A stretch of 49,090 nt of DNA, taken from Paracoccaceae bacterium. Its GTDB lineage: Bacteria > Pseudomonadota > Alphaproteobacteria > Rhodobacterales > Rhodobacteraceae. The notes under the pieces were generated by a model. That model saw only the letters and a program-made list of their open reading frames with translations. It was not told where the DNA came from and did not search any database. The position numbers were made by a program, and so were the translations under genes. The DNA is taken from contig JAKVCO010000009.1 in the NCBI GenBank assembly GCA_022448245.1, positions 75,413-124,502 on the forward strand. Direction: 5' to 3'. Positions 1 through 8,344 of this stretch are shown one piece after another (position 1 is the first letter of the stretch; each line of letters begins with the position of its first letter).

Positions 1-56
1 TCAATTCGTCAATCCGTGCTGGGGTGCACCATACGCCGCAGTTTCGGCGGCTGAAA

Positions 57-73
57 GCAAGGTTTCGTTAACC
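57..73 (+). promoter_or_regulatory. Weak CtrA-like site upstream of comF
   Basis: A TTAACC half-site lies at 68-73. Seven bases upstream, at 57-60, is GCAA, which matches two of the four bases of the distal TTAA in the TTAA-N7-TTAAC consensus. It sits 35 bases before the comF ATG. Alone this is weak; it is listed because better matches precede other genes in this window. The rest of 1-107 holds no gene I can support. A + strand frame is open from the left edge to a TGA at 89-91 but resembles nothing I recognise. Confidence 0.3.
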
Positions 74-107
74 AAGTTGAGTCCAATATGAATCCGGGAG
101 GATCGTC

Positions 108-818
108 ATGAACGCAGCACTTGCTTACCTTTACCCGTCTCAATGCGTCGGCTGTGGAGAGTTCGTAGATTCTGAGAACGGATTATGCGCCTCATGCTGG
201 GGCGAGACGCCCTTTGTGGCCGGCGCCGTCTGCGACTGTTGCGGCGCGCCTCTTGTAGGCGGCGACGAGATGGACCGGGACACTTGCGATGATTGCCTGA
301 AGACGCCGCGCCCTTGGTCGCAGGGCCGCACAGCACTGATCTACGCGCGCCGCGGGCGGCGCTTGGCGCTGTCGCTCAAACATGGTGGCCGCGAGGATAT
401 CGCTGAAACGGCGGGCCTGTGGATGGCACGCGCCGCCAGCGAGATCACACATGACAATACTGTGCTGGTCCCAGTGCCGCTCCATTGGTTGCGCCTTATC
501 GGTCGACGGTACAACCAATCTGCATTGCTGGCGGACGCGGTGGCCAGAAACATCGGGCGCCCCGTGATCCATGACGCGCTCAAACGTCCGGTAGCGACGC
601 GAAAGCTCGATCACTTGTCCCCGGGAGAGCGATTTGGCGTGTTGGCGAAGGCGATCTCACCCAACCCAAAGCGCGATATCGCTGGTAAGGCGGTGCTTTT
701 GGTGGATGACGTGATGACCTCGGGCGCGACGCTAGCGGCTTCAACACACGCAGCTTTGAAGGCAGGGGCGGCCAGAGTTGACGTTCTAACACTGGCGCGG
801 GCAGTGCGAGATGCCTAG
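108..818 (+). CDS. comF: ComF family phosphoribosyltransferase-like protein
   Basis: This 236-residue protein has the ComF layout. An N-terminal zinc-finger-like region has paired cysteines (C13/C16 and C27/C30, then a CDCCG and a CDDC motif). A type I phosphoribosyltransferase domain follows, with the PRPP-binding loop LLVDDVMTSGATL near residues 198-210. ComF proteins act in natural transformation, in passing incoming single-stranded DNA into the cell; the reaction of most homologues is unproven. The ATG is preceded by GGGAGGATCGTC, a strong Shine-Dalgarno sequence. A partial CtrA-like site lies upstream, in keeping with competence genes being CtrA-controlled in related bacteria. grxC follows 32 bases downstream and may be co-transcribed. 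Confidence 0.9.
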   Translation: MNAALAYLYPSQCVGCGEFVDSENGLCASCWGETPFVAGAVCDCCGAPLVGGDEMDRDTCDDCLKTPRPWSQGRTALIYARRGRRLALSLKHGGREDIAETAGLWMARAASEITHDNTVLVPVPLHWLRLIGRRYNQSALLADAVARNIGRPVIHDALKRPVATRKLDHLSPGERFGVLAKAISPNPKRDIAGKAVLLVDDVMTSGATLAASTHAALKAGAARVDVLTLARAVRDA

Positions 819-850
819 GTAAGCGTGACTGCCTGCCAAAGGACGCTGCT

Positions 851-1108
851 ATGCAACCCGTTGAAATCTACACGACCCAAATCTGTGGCTTTTGCCATGC
901 CGCGAAAAAGCTGCTCACCCGCAAGGGCGTGTCGTTCTCCGAGATCGACGTGGGCCGGCATCCCGAAAAACGCGCCGAGATGACTCAGCGCGCCAATGGC
1001 GGGCGCACCGTTCCGCAGATCTTTATCGCTGGAAAGCACGTGGGCGGTTGTGACGACCTCTACGATCTTGAGCGTCGTGGAAAGCTCGACGGGCTGCTGG
1101 CTGGATGA
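851..1108 (+). CDS. grxC: Glutaredoxin 3
   Basis: An 85-residue cytosolic thiol-disulfide oxidoreductase of the glutaredoxin 3 type. It reduces protein disulfides and glutathione mixed disulfides at the expense of glutathione. The redox site is C12-G-F-C15, with phenylalanine in place of the usual tyrosine. The glutathione-binding TVPQIFI stretch with its cis-proline and the GGCDDL turn are both present, and the length is normal. The stop codon overlaps the ATG of the next gene (ATGA), so the two are probably translationally coupled. grxC next to a nitrilase-superfamily gene is a common arrangement in alphaproteobacteria. Confidence 0.95.
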   Translation: MQPVEIYTTQICGFCHAAKKLLTRKGVSFSEIDVGRHPEKRAEMTQRANGGRTVPQIFIAGKHVGGCDDLYDLERRGKLDGLLAG

Positions 1109-1935
1109 AGGCTGCTCTTCTTCAGATGACTGCTGGGCCGGACGTGGGCGCCAATGCGGAGGCCCTCGTCACGGCTGTCCGCGATGCCGCGACCAGTGGG
1201 GCAGACATGCTCTTTACGCCGGAGGTCTCCAACTGCATGGGCGCAAGCCGCAAGCTGCAGCAGGAGATTTTGCATCTCGAGGAAGACGATTCCACGCTGG
1301 CCGCGCTGTGCGAAGCGGCGGCCAAGGCCGGGGTCTGGGTGTCGGTCGGATCTCTCGCGCTGAAGACCGAGGATACCGATGGCCGTTTCGCCAACCGCTC
1401 CTTCCTGATCAATGGCGCAGGCGACATCGTCTCGCGCTATGACAAAATTCACATGTTCGACGTGGACCTGAGCGAGAGCGAGACCTATCGGGAATCCTCT
1501 GCGTACCGTCCGGGCGATAGGGCAGTGATTGCCAAAACCCCTTGGGGCAAGATCGGGCATTCCATCTGCTATGACCTGCGCTTTGCGCATCTCTATCGTG
1601 ATTTGGCGCAGGCTGGTGCGGACATCCTGATCGTACCCTCCGCCTTCGCGCGTCCCACGGGCGAAGCGCATTGGCATACGCTCCTGCGCGCCCGCGCCAT
1701 TGAGACGGGCTGTTTCGTCCTCGCTTCCGCCCAGACAGGCGTTCATGGCGAAAGCCGCTCAGGCCCGCGCGCAACCTTTGGCCATTCGCTCGCTGTGGGC
1801 CCTTGGGGCGGCGTTTTGCATGATGCGGGCACCGAGCCCGGCCTTTCCTTTGTCGACCTTGATCTGGCCGACGTCGCCAAGGCGCGCGGAAAAATTGCTT
1901 CACTGACCCATGACAGGCCATACGCCAAGCCTTAG
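1105..1935 (+). CDS. Carbon-nitrogen hydrolase (Nit2/omega-amidase-like)
   Basis: A 276-residue nitrilase-superfamily amidohydrolase. The catalytic triad can be read as E40 (FTPE), K114 (DKIHMFD) and C155 (GHSICYDLRF). The KIHMFDVDL and CYDLRF motifs place it in the Nit1/Nit2 branch, whose members remove the amide from deaminated glutathione or alpha-ketoglutaramate. The link to grxC, with a 4-base overlap, suits deaminated-glutathione repair, but the substrate is inferred. It is cytosolic with no signal peptide. A MarR-type gene follows 8 bases after the stop, so the comF-grxC-hydrolase-marR run may be one transcript. Confidence 0.88.
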   Translation: MKAALLQMTAGPDVGANAEALVTAVRDAATSGADMLFTPEVSNCMGASRKLQQEILHLEEDDSTLAALCEAAAKAGVWVSVGSLALKTEDTDGRFANRSFLINGAGDIVSRYDKIHMFDVDLSESETYRESSAYRPGDRAVIAKTPWGKIGHSICYDLRFAHLYRDLAQAGADILIVPSAFARPTGEAHWHTLLRARAIETGCFVLASAQTGVHGESRSGPRATFGHSLAVGPWGGVLHDAGTEPGLSFVDLDLADVAKARGKIASLTHDRPYAKP

Positions 1936-1943
1936 AAGGCGGC

Positions 1944-2384
1944 ATGGCCGAGCAAAACGATCCACTTCCGGTCGCGGTGTTTTCCGAGATCCTTGTTATT
2001 GAACAGATGGTCCGGAACCGCGTGTCCAAAGCTCTCCCCAAGGGGATGGAGCTTAGTCATTTCTCAGTGCTCAATCATCTTGCTCACGCCGGGGACGAGC
2101 GAAGCCCAGCGCAGCTTGCCAAGGCGTTCCACGTCACGCGTGGCGCTATGACAAACACGCTCAGCCGGCTGGAATGGGCAGGTTACGTTCACATTCGCCC
2201 CGATTGGGAAGACGCGCGGCGCAAGAAGATCGCCATCTCGCCCGCTGGCCGTCAGGCGCGCGATGCGGCCATGGCTGCCATCGGGCCGATTATCTCGGAT
2301 GCGGTGGCGAAAGCTGGTTCCGAGGACGTGCGTCGCCTGTTGCCCGTGTTGCGGGAAATGCGGCGCGGCCTGATCGACGACTAA
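1944..2384 (+). CDS. MarR family transcriptional regulator
   Basis: A 146-residue winged-helix regulator. An N-terminal dimerisation helix is followed by the DNA-binding region at about residues 50-100, with the recognition helix around [19 protein letters not shown] and the wing carrying [13 protein letters not shown]. The ligand and targets are unknown. It lies directly downstream of the carbon-nitrogen hydrolase in the same direction. Its last 4 bases overlap the end of the convergent ubiG gene. Confidence 0.85.
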   Translation: MAEQNDPLPVAVFSEILVIEQMVRNRVSKALPKGMELSHFSVLNHLAHAGDERSPAQLAKAFHVTRGAMTNTLSRLEWAGYVHIRPDWEDARRKKIAISPAGRQARDAAMAAIGPIISDAVAKAGSEDVRRLLPVLREMRRGLIDD

Positions 2385-3124
2385 CCTTTGCGCGCGGTGG
2401 TGACGTAGTTCACCGACAGATCGTTCGTAGAGAAAGACCAGCCCCAAGTGATTGGGTTGAAGATCATGCCCGTGCGGTCCAACGGCTCAAGCTCAGCAGT
2501 TTCGATCAGTGAAAAGAGCTCATCAGGCGTGATGAACTTCGACCATTCGTGGGTACCCTTCGGCAACCAGCGCATGATGTGTTCTGCCCCGATGATCGCG
2601 GCCAGATAGCTCCGCGCTGTGCGGTTGAGGGTGGAGCAGATGTGGATCCCGCCCGATTCTACCAACGCCGCGCAGGCGTTCATGTAGGCGTGCGGGTCGG
2701 CGACGTGCTCAATCACTTCCATATTGAGGACAACGTCGAACTGCTCACCCGCTTCTGCGAGAGCTTCGGCCGTCGTAGCCCGGTAGTCGATGTCGAGGCC
2801 CGATTGCTCCGCGTGGATGCTGGCGACAGAGATATTGAGTTCCGCCGCATCGGCGCCCACCACCGTCGCGCCAAGGCGCGTCATGGGTTCGCACAACAGG
2901 CCACCGCCGCAGCCGATATCAAGAAGTCTGAGCCCCTCGAATGGCCGCTGATCAGCAAGATCGAGCCCGAATTCACCCGCGATCTGGCGCGTGATGTAGT
3001 CCAGCCGAATCGGGTTCATCATGTGCAACGGTTTGAACTTCCCGCCTTCGTCCCACCATTCGGCGGCCATGGCCTCGAATTTTGCGATCTCGGCGGCATC
3101 GACTGTTGTGGCGTTCCCTTGCAT
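2381..3124 (-). CDS. ubiG: Ubiquinone biosynthesis O-methyltransferase
   Basis: UbiG performs the two O-methylations of ubiquinone synthesis using S-adenosylmethionine. The class I methyltransferase signature [11 protein letters not shown] is visible, followed by an acidic residue pair (GADAAELN), and [11 protein letters not shown] forms the post-motif strand. The N-terminal [15 protein letters not shown] and the region before the C-terminus are typical of UbiG. I chose the ATG at 3122-3124 (247 residues) because CGGAG lies six bases before it. An alternative in-frame ATG at 3145 adds seven residues but has no clear Shine-Dalgarno sequence. The gene converges on marR and is divergent from the peptidase gene. 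Confidence 0.93.
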   Translation of the reverse strand: MQGNATTVDAAEIAKFEAMAAEWWDEGGKFKPLHMMNPIRLDYITRQIAGEFGLDLADQRPFEGLRLLDIGCGGGLLCEPMTRLGATVVGADAAELNISVASIHAEQSGLDIDYRATTAEALAEAGEQFDVVLNMEVIEHVADPHAYMNACAALVESGGIHICSTLNRTARSYLAAIIGAEHIMRWLPKGTHEWSKFITPDELFSLIETAELEPLDRTGMIFNPITWGWSFSTNDLSVNYVTTARKG

Positions 3125-3188
3125 TCCGGGCTCCGTTGCGATCATAGAAATTGGGCTCGCGGCCCTTTAGCCGCTATATAGGACTATT

Positions 3189-4178
3189 ATGGACAAAGAG
3201 GCAGGCCCCAAGCGCACGGCGCAATATCTCTACCCGCCGCGAGACCCATTCGATCAACGGGTTTTGGACGTGGGAGAGGGCCACCGGGTTTATGTGGAGC
3301 AATGCGGACGCCCCGATGGCATCCCTGTCGTTGTGCTCCATGGCGGGCCCGGCGGTGGCTGCAGCCCGGCCATGCGACGCTACTTTGATCCCGCCAAATA
3401 TCGCGTGGTGCTCTTTGACCAACGCGGCTGCGGGCGGTCTCGCCCCCATGCCAGCGTCGAGAACAATACGACGTGGCACCTCGTGCGCGATATCGAGCTA
3501 ATCCGTGAGACCCTTGGCATCGACCGTTGGATCGTCTTCGGCGGCAGCTGGGGCGCCACGCTTTCGCTGATCTACGCTCAGGCCCATCCTGACCGTGCCG
3601 CAGCGCTGGTGCTGCGCGGCGTCTTCCTGATGACCAAGCCCGAGCTTGATTGGTTCTATGGCGGCGGGGCGGGCAAGTTCTGGCCTGATGTCTGGGAGAA
3701 GTTCACCAAGCTTGTACCGGCCGATGAACAAGATGATTTCATCGCGGCCTATCACCGGCGCCTCTTCTCGGGCGATGTGATGATCGAGACCCGCTATGCC
3801 CGTGCGTGGTCGGCGTGGGAAAACGCTTTGGCGTCTATGGCCTCTGATGGATCCACCGGGGAAAGCCCCGCTGAATACGCCCGCGCCTTTGCCCGGCTCG
3901 AGAACCACTATTTCCGCGCAATGGGTTTCCTGAACGAAGATCAGGCGATCCTGCATTGCATGGAAAAGATCCAGCACATCCCAGGGTATATCGTTCAAGG
4001 TCGCTACGACATGATCTGCCCGCCCACTTCGGCCTATCAGCTGTCGAAGGCGTGGCCGAAGTCAAAGCTGCAAATGGTGTCTCGCGCGGGCCATGCGCTC
4101 TCTGAACCGGGAATTTCGTCCGCTTTGGTCCATATAATGGACGGACTGACCCAGAGTTCTCAAGAATTGGGACTGTAG
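3189..4178 (+). CDS. pip: Proline iminopeptidase
   Basis: A 329-residue alpha/beta-hydrolase of peptidase family S33, cutting N-terminal proline from peptides in the cytoplasm. Visible are the oxyanion-hole motif HGGPGGG near residue 51, the nucleophile elbow GGSWG with S120, an acid within VQGRYDMICP near residue 277, and the histidine in SRAGHALSEPG near 305. The DQRGCGRS motif is characteristic of this enzyme. The length is usual for the family. It stands alone between divergent ubiG and the ABC operon. Confidence 0.93.
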   Translation: MDKEAGPKRTAQYLYPPRDPFDQRVLDVGEGHRVYVEQCGRPDGIPVVVLHGGPGGGCSPAMRRYFDPAKYRVVLFDQRGCGRSRPHASVENNTTWHLVRDIELIRETLGIDRWIVFGGSWGATLSLIYAQAHPDRAAALVLRGVFLMTKPELDWFYGGGAGKFWPDVWEKFTKLVPADEQDDFIAAYHRRLFSGDVMIETRYARAWSAWENALASMASDGSTGESPAEYARAFARLENHYFRAMGFLNEDQAILHCMEKIQHIPGYIVQGRYDMICPPTSAYQLSKAWPKSKLQMVSRAGHALSEPGISSALVHIMDGLTQSSQELGL

Positions 4179-4193
4179 CTCTCACTTTTTGTC

Positions 4194-4203
4194 AAAGCGC
4201 TTT
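4194..4203. promoter_or_regulatory. 10-bp palindrome resembling a LacI-family operator
   Basis: AAAGCGCTTT is a perfect palindrome with the central CG typical of LacI/GalR-family operators. It lies 61-70 bases before the GTG of the first ABC permease gene, and a TTGTCA that could be a -35 element overlaps its left edge. No LacI-family gene is in the window, so any regulator would act from elsewhere. The functional reading is inference. Confidence 0.35.
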
Positions 4204-4263
4204 ACAGCTGAGTTTCAGTGGATAACCTTTGGTTAAAGGGAACGGCTAGGGACACCCGTCACT

Positions 4264-5262
4264 GTGGGATCAATACTGCGCATTATTGCGCAGCGGTTAG
4301 CATTAGGTTTGCTGACGCTGCTCATCGTGTCGATCGTTATCTTCGTATCGGTCAACGCACTTCCGGGGGACTTCGCGCAGGCGATCTTGGGACAGGGGGC
4401 TACTCCGGAAGCGGTTGAAGCCTTCCGAGAGGATCTCGGGCTTAATCGCCCCTTCCTTGAGAGATACTTCACTTGGCTTTGGGATGCTGTCCGGCTCGAT
4501 TTCGGCACGGCGTTCTCGCAGGCGCAGTTCGCTGAATTCGCGGGCGGTGCGGCAGGTACGGGCCTTGGCACCGTGGCCGAGATGCTCGGGCCGCGGTTCT
4601 CCAACACCATGTTTCTCGCCGGTGTGACCGCCGTTATCGCGGTTCCGCTGTCGCTGATGATCGGGGTTTTGGCGGCTCTCTTCCGGAACTCGATCTTTGA
4701 CCGCGCGGCCAACATCACCACGCTGACGTCGATCTCCTCGCCGGAGTTCTTCCTCGCTTACGTGCTCATCCTGCTCTTGGCGGTGATGAACCCGCTGCTG
4801 CCGTCGCTCTCGGTGATCAATAATGACATGAGCTTTAGCGAAGCCCTGAAGGTTACACTGCTTCCGGCGCTGACGCTGACCTTGGTCGTTACGGCGCATA
4901 TGATGCGCATGACGCGTGCGGCGATCATCAACTTGCTCGCCTCGCCCTATATCGAGATGGCACGTCTGAAGGGTGTATCGCCCATGAGAGTGATCGTGAA
5001 GCACGCGCTGCCTAACGCGCTGGCGCCGATCATCAACGTGATCGCGCTGAACCTAGCCTACCTGATCACCGGCGTTGTCGTGATCGAGGTGGTCTTTGTT
5101 TACCCCGGCATCGGACAGCTCTTCGTGGACGCGGTGAAGAACCGTGACATCCCCGTGGTGCAGGCCTGCTGCCTGATCTTCGCCGCTGCCTACATTCTTC
5201 TGAACCTGACAGCGGACATCATGTCGATCATCTCGAACCCGCGCCTGAGGCATCCGAAATGA
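4264..5262 (+). CDS. ABC transporter permease, DppB/OppB type
   Basis: A 332-residue inner-membrane permease of the peptide/nickel class. The first membrane helix is at about residues 10-31 (LALGLLTLLIVSIVIFVSV), followed by a periplasmic loop and five more hydrophobic segments. The EAA loop that docks the ATPase reads EMARLKGVSPMRVIVKHALPN. The start is GTG with a poorly placed Shine-Dalgarno sequence, but no better in-frame start precedes the first helix. The stop overlaps the ATG of the second permease (ATGA), showing coupling. The substrate cannot be read from the permease; the family takes up peptides, glycosides, opines and other solutes. Confidence 0.92.
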   Translation: MGSILRIIAQRLALGLLTLLIVSIVIFVSVNALPGDFAQAILGQGATPEAVEAFREDLGLNRPFLERYFTWLWDAVRLDFGTAFSQAQFAEFAGGAAGTGLGTVAEMLGPRFSNTMFLAGVTAVIAVPLSLMIGVLAALFRNSIFDRAANITTLTSISSPEFFLAYVLILLLAVMNPLLPSLSVINNDMSFSEALKVTLLPALTLTLVVTAHMMRMTRAAIINLLASPYIEMARLKGVSPMRVIVKHALPNALAPIINVIALNLAYLITGVVVIEVVFVYPGIGQLFVDAVKNRDIPVVQACCLIFAAAYILLNLTADIMSIISNPRLRHPK

Positions 5263-6458
5263 ACACCTTCCTCACTCTCCTTATTGCTGTGGCGGTGTGT
5301 GTGCCTTTGGGCTGGGTCTTCCGCGCGGGCATGCAATCGGTCACCAGCAACGCTCAGAAATGGCGTGACATGCCGCTTAGTGTGGCTTGGGGCTATGTGC
5401 TCGGCGCGGGAATTCTCGCTTGGCTGGCATATACCTACTACCTCGCCGTCACGGCAGAGCGGACGCCCGTCGACACTTACTTCTTCTTCCGAAATGCGGT
5501 GCATGGTTTCGTGATCTTCGCGGTTGCGGCTTGGGCCTTCCGGCTTCTGGGCCGGCACGTGGGCACCGAGGGCACCAAGAAGTTGTTCCGGAGCATGCCG
5601 GTCACGGCGTCCTTCGGCATCCTTGTGATCTTGCTCTACGCGATCGTTTCGATCTTTGCGGGCGCCATCGCGCCCTTTGGTCAGGAAGAGGTTCTGGCGA
5701 ACGCGAACGTCGTGCCGGGCGGCAACCCAGCCGTGGGCGGCGATCCGGCTTATCCGTTGGGGACCGACCAGATTGGCCGAGATATCCTCAGCCGCTTGAT
5801 CTACGGTGCGCAGAACACGGTGGGCATCGCCTTTGTGACGACGCTTCTGGCGTTCTTCATCGGGGGCTCGCTGGGCTTTCTGGCCGCCACGCTCCAAGGC
5901 ACGCTTGATCAAGTGATCTCTCGCGGTGTGGACGTGCTGATGGCCATCCCGGCACTGATCTTCGCGCTTTTGCTTATGACAATCGCGACCGTCTGGGCGA
6001 ACGAGCTTGGTGTCAACCGAACGTACTTCATGGTCGTCATCATCGCGGTGATCGACTCGACGCGCGTCTTCCGACTAGCGCGGGCCGTGGGCCTCAACAT
6101 CGTGGTAATGGACTACATCGAAGCTGCAAAGCTCCGTGGTGAGGGGTTGGGCTATCTGATCTTCAAAGAGATCCTGCCCAACGCGACTGCGCCGCTTCTC
6201 GCGGAATTTGGTCTGCGTTTCTGCTTCGTGTTCCTGACGATCGCCTCGCTCAGCTTCCTGGGTGTTGGTATCCAGCCGCCGCTGGCGGACTGGGGTACGA
6301 TGGTGAAAGACCTCGCGCAGTTTATCAACTTTGCAGCCTTTGCCCCGCAGGTGGCGTCGGCACCTCTCCTCGCAGCAGGCGCGATTGCCCTGCTGACGGT
6401 GGCGGTGAACTTCGTCGTCGACTGGATGCTGCACAAGTCCTCGGGCCTGAAAGAATGA
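5259..6458 (+). CDS. ABC transporter permease, DppC/OppC type, with extended N-terminus
   Basis: A 399-residue permease, about 100 residues longer than a typical DppC. The extra N-terminal part carries additional hydrophobic helices near residues 4-24, 45-65 and 82-100, before the usual first helix (FGILVILLYAIVSIFAGAIAPFG). The conserved LGTDQIGRDILSRLIYGAQ and the EAA loop (EAAKLRGEGLGYLIFKEILPN) mark the DppC core. It forms the heterodimeric channel with the preceding permease, whose stop codon it overlaps. Confidence 0.9.
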   Translation: MNTFLTLLIAVAVCVPLGWVFRAGMQSVTSNAQKWRDMPLSVAWGYVLGAGILAWLAYTYYLAVTAERTPVDTYFFFRNAVHGFVIFAVAAWAFRLLGRHVGTEGTKKLFRSMPVTASFGILVILLYAIVSIFAGAIAPFGQEEVLANANVVPGGNPAVGGDPAYPLGTDQIGRDILSRLIYGAQNTVGIAFVTTLLAFFIGGSLGFLAATLQGTLDQVISRGVDVLMAIPALIFALLLMTIATVWANELGVNRTYFMVVIIAVIDSTRVFRLARAVGLNIVVMDYIEAAKLRGEGLGYLIFKEILPNATAPLLAEFGLRFCFVFLTIASLSFLGVGIQPPLADWGTMVKDLAQFINFAAFAPQVASAPLLAAGAIALLTVAVNFVVDWMLHKSSGLKE

Positions 6459-6637
6459 TCGCAGTCCAAAGCACCCGGCCCGCAAGGGCCATGCCCGACC
6501 TCCCCCCCGGGAGGGCATGCGTGGGCATCTCGAACAAAACTGAGCTTGGTTTCGGGGAGCCAGCGCGCGCTGCATGGCTATTGGGAGCCCTCCCGAGGTC
6601 GTGTATGACCCTTCCGCGCCTCGGAGAGGACTGACAC
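6459..6637 (+). other. Intra-operon spacer with hairpin
   Basis: This 179-base gap separates the second permease from the ATPase gene. It holds inverted repeats (CATGCCC pairing with GGGCATG around 6488-6515, with an inner CTCCC/GGGAG) that could fold into a stem. There is no U-tract, so it is not an intrinsic terminator. It could tune transcript stability or the expression ratio of downstream genes. No coding potential is evident. Confidence 0.4.
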
Positions 6638-8296
6638 ATGGCGAAATCCAACGAAACCCTCCTGAAAGTCCGTGGTCTCAAGATTGAGGGCCGCAGCGAC
6701 GAGACCTGGAACCAGATCGTCAATGGCGTGGACATCGACCTGAACAAGGGTGAAGTCCTCGGCCTGATCGGTGAATCCGGTGCAGGCAAGTCCACGGTGG
6801 GCCTCGCCTCCATGGGCTTCACGCGCGACGGTTGCCGCATCAGCGATGGTTCGGTCGAATTTGATGGCATCGACCTTGTTGGCGCCTCTGCAGCGGTAAA
6901 GCGCGGCCTGCTGGGCAAGCGCATCGCTTATGTCGCGCAGTCGGCGGCGGCGTCCTTCAACCCGGCGCACAAGCTGATCGACCAGCACAGTGAGGGCCCC
7001 ACGCAGCACCGCGTGATGTCCAAGGCCGAGTCCGAGAAAGATGGGATGGAGCTCTATCGCAAGCTGCGTCTGCCCGATCCCGACAACATCGGCTTCCGCT
7101 ATCCGCACCAGGTCTCAGGTGGTCAGCTTCAGCGGGCAATGACGGCGATGGCCATGGCCTGCCGTCCAGACCTCATAATCTTTGACGAACCGACGACCGC
7201 GCTCGACGTTACAACGCAGATCGAAGTTCTCGCCTCCATCCGCGAGATCGTGGAGGAGTATGACACCGCCGCGATCTACATTACTCACGACCTCGCCGTC
7301 GTGGCGCAGATGGCTGACAAGATCAAAGTGCTCCTGAAGGGTGACGAGGTCGAAGAGGCCGACACCCGCACGATGCTCTCTGATCCGCAGAAGGACTACA
7401 CGAAGTCCCTTTGGGCGGTGCGCAGCTTCCAACGTCCGCAAAAGCCCCATGTGGCGACCGACGCGACACCCGTGATCTCCGTCCAGAACGTGACGGCGGC
7501 CTACGGAGTCGTGCCCGTGCTCCATGATGTGAGCTTTGATATTCACCAGGGCCGCACCGTGGCTGTGGTGGGTGAATCGGGCTCTGGCAAATCGACAACG
7601 GCACGCTGCATCACGGGCCTTTTGCCGCCCAAACAGGGCCATATCGAGTTCGACGGCAAAGCCATGCCGCTCGACTACCGCAAGCGCTCCAAGGATCAGC
7701 TGCGTCAGGCGCAGATGATCTATCAGATGGCTGACACGGCGCTTAACCCGCGCAAGAGTATTGGTGAGATCATCGGCCGCCCGGTGGAATTCTACATGGG
7801 GCTGAAAGGCGCTGAGAAACGCCGCCGCGTGGACGAGCTGCTCGAGCAGATCGAGCTTGAACCCAGCCAGTACTATAACCGCCTGCCGTCCGAGCTCTCG
7901 GGTGGTCAAAAACAGCGGATCGGGATCGCGCGTGCGCTGGCCGCGGAACCCAAGTTTATCATTTGCGACGAAGTGACGAGTGCCTTGGACCAGCTGGTCG
8001 CCGAGGGCATCCTCAAGCTTCTCGCCAAGCTACAAGATGAACTGAAACTATCTTATATGTTCATCACACATGACCTCGCGACGGTGCGTTCCATTGCCGA
8101 TGAGGTCGTCGTCATGAAGGACGGTGAAGTCGTGGAGCAGGGGCCCAAGAACGATATGTTCCAGCCGCCGCACCACCCCTACACTGATCTTCTGCTCAGT
8201 TCGGTTCCCGAAATGGACCCGGATTGGCTCACTAATCTGCTCAATGAACGCGGAGTCGATAACATCGGCGACGCTGCAGTTGGTAAGATGTCATGA
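6638..8296 (+). CDS. ABC transporter ATP-binding protein with two fused nucleotide-binding domains
   Basis: A 552-residue ATPase that fuses the DppD- and DppF-type domains. Domain 1 has Walker A GESGAGKST near residue 46, signature VSGGQLQRAM near 158 and Walker B LIIFDEPTTALD. Domain 2 has Walker A GESGSGKST near 312, signature LSGGQKQRIGIARAL near 420 and Walker B FIICDEVTSALD. Both ATP sites therefore look intact. The C-terminal PPHHPYTDLLLSSVP is typical of oligopeptide-importer ATPases. GGAGAGGA precedes the ATG. It powers the two permeases encoded upstream. Confidence 0.95.
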   Translation: MAKSNETLLKVRGLKIEGRSDETWNQIVNGVDIDLNKGEVLGLIGESGAGKSTVGLASMGFTRDGCRISDGSVEFDGIDLVGASAAVKRGLLGKRIAYVAQSAAASFNPAHKLIDQHSEGPTQHRVMSKAESEKDGMELYRKLRLPDPDNIGFRYPHQVSGGQLQRAMTAMAMACRPDLIIFDEPTTALDVTTQIEVLASIREIVEEYDTAAIYITHDLAVVAQMADKIKVLLKGDEVEEADTRTMLSDPQKDYTKSLWAVRSFQRPQKPHVATDATPVISVQNVTAAYGVVPVLHDVSFDIHQGRTVAVVGESGSGKSTTARCITGLLPPKQGHIEFDGKAMPLDYRKRSKDQLRQAQMIYQMADTALNPRKSIGEIIGRPVEFYMGLKGAEKRRRVDELLEQIELEPSQYYNRLPSELSGGQKQRIGIARALAAEPKFIICDEVTSALDQLVAEGILKLLAKLQDELKLSYMFITHDLATVRSIADEVVVMKDGEVVEQGPKNDMFQPPHHPYTDLLLSSVPEMDPDWLTNLLNERGVDNIGDAAVGKMS

Positions 8297-8344
8297 GAAT
8301 CGCCCCATAACGGGGCCAATAATGTTCAACAGGGAGAGTCGAAC

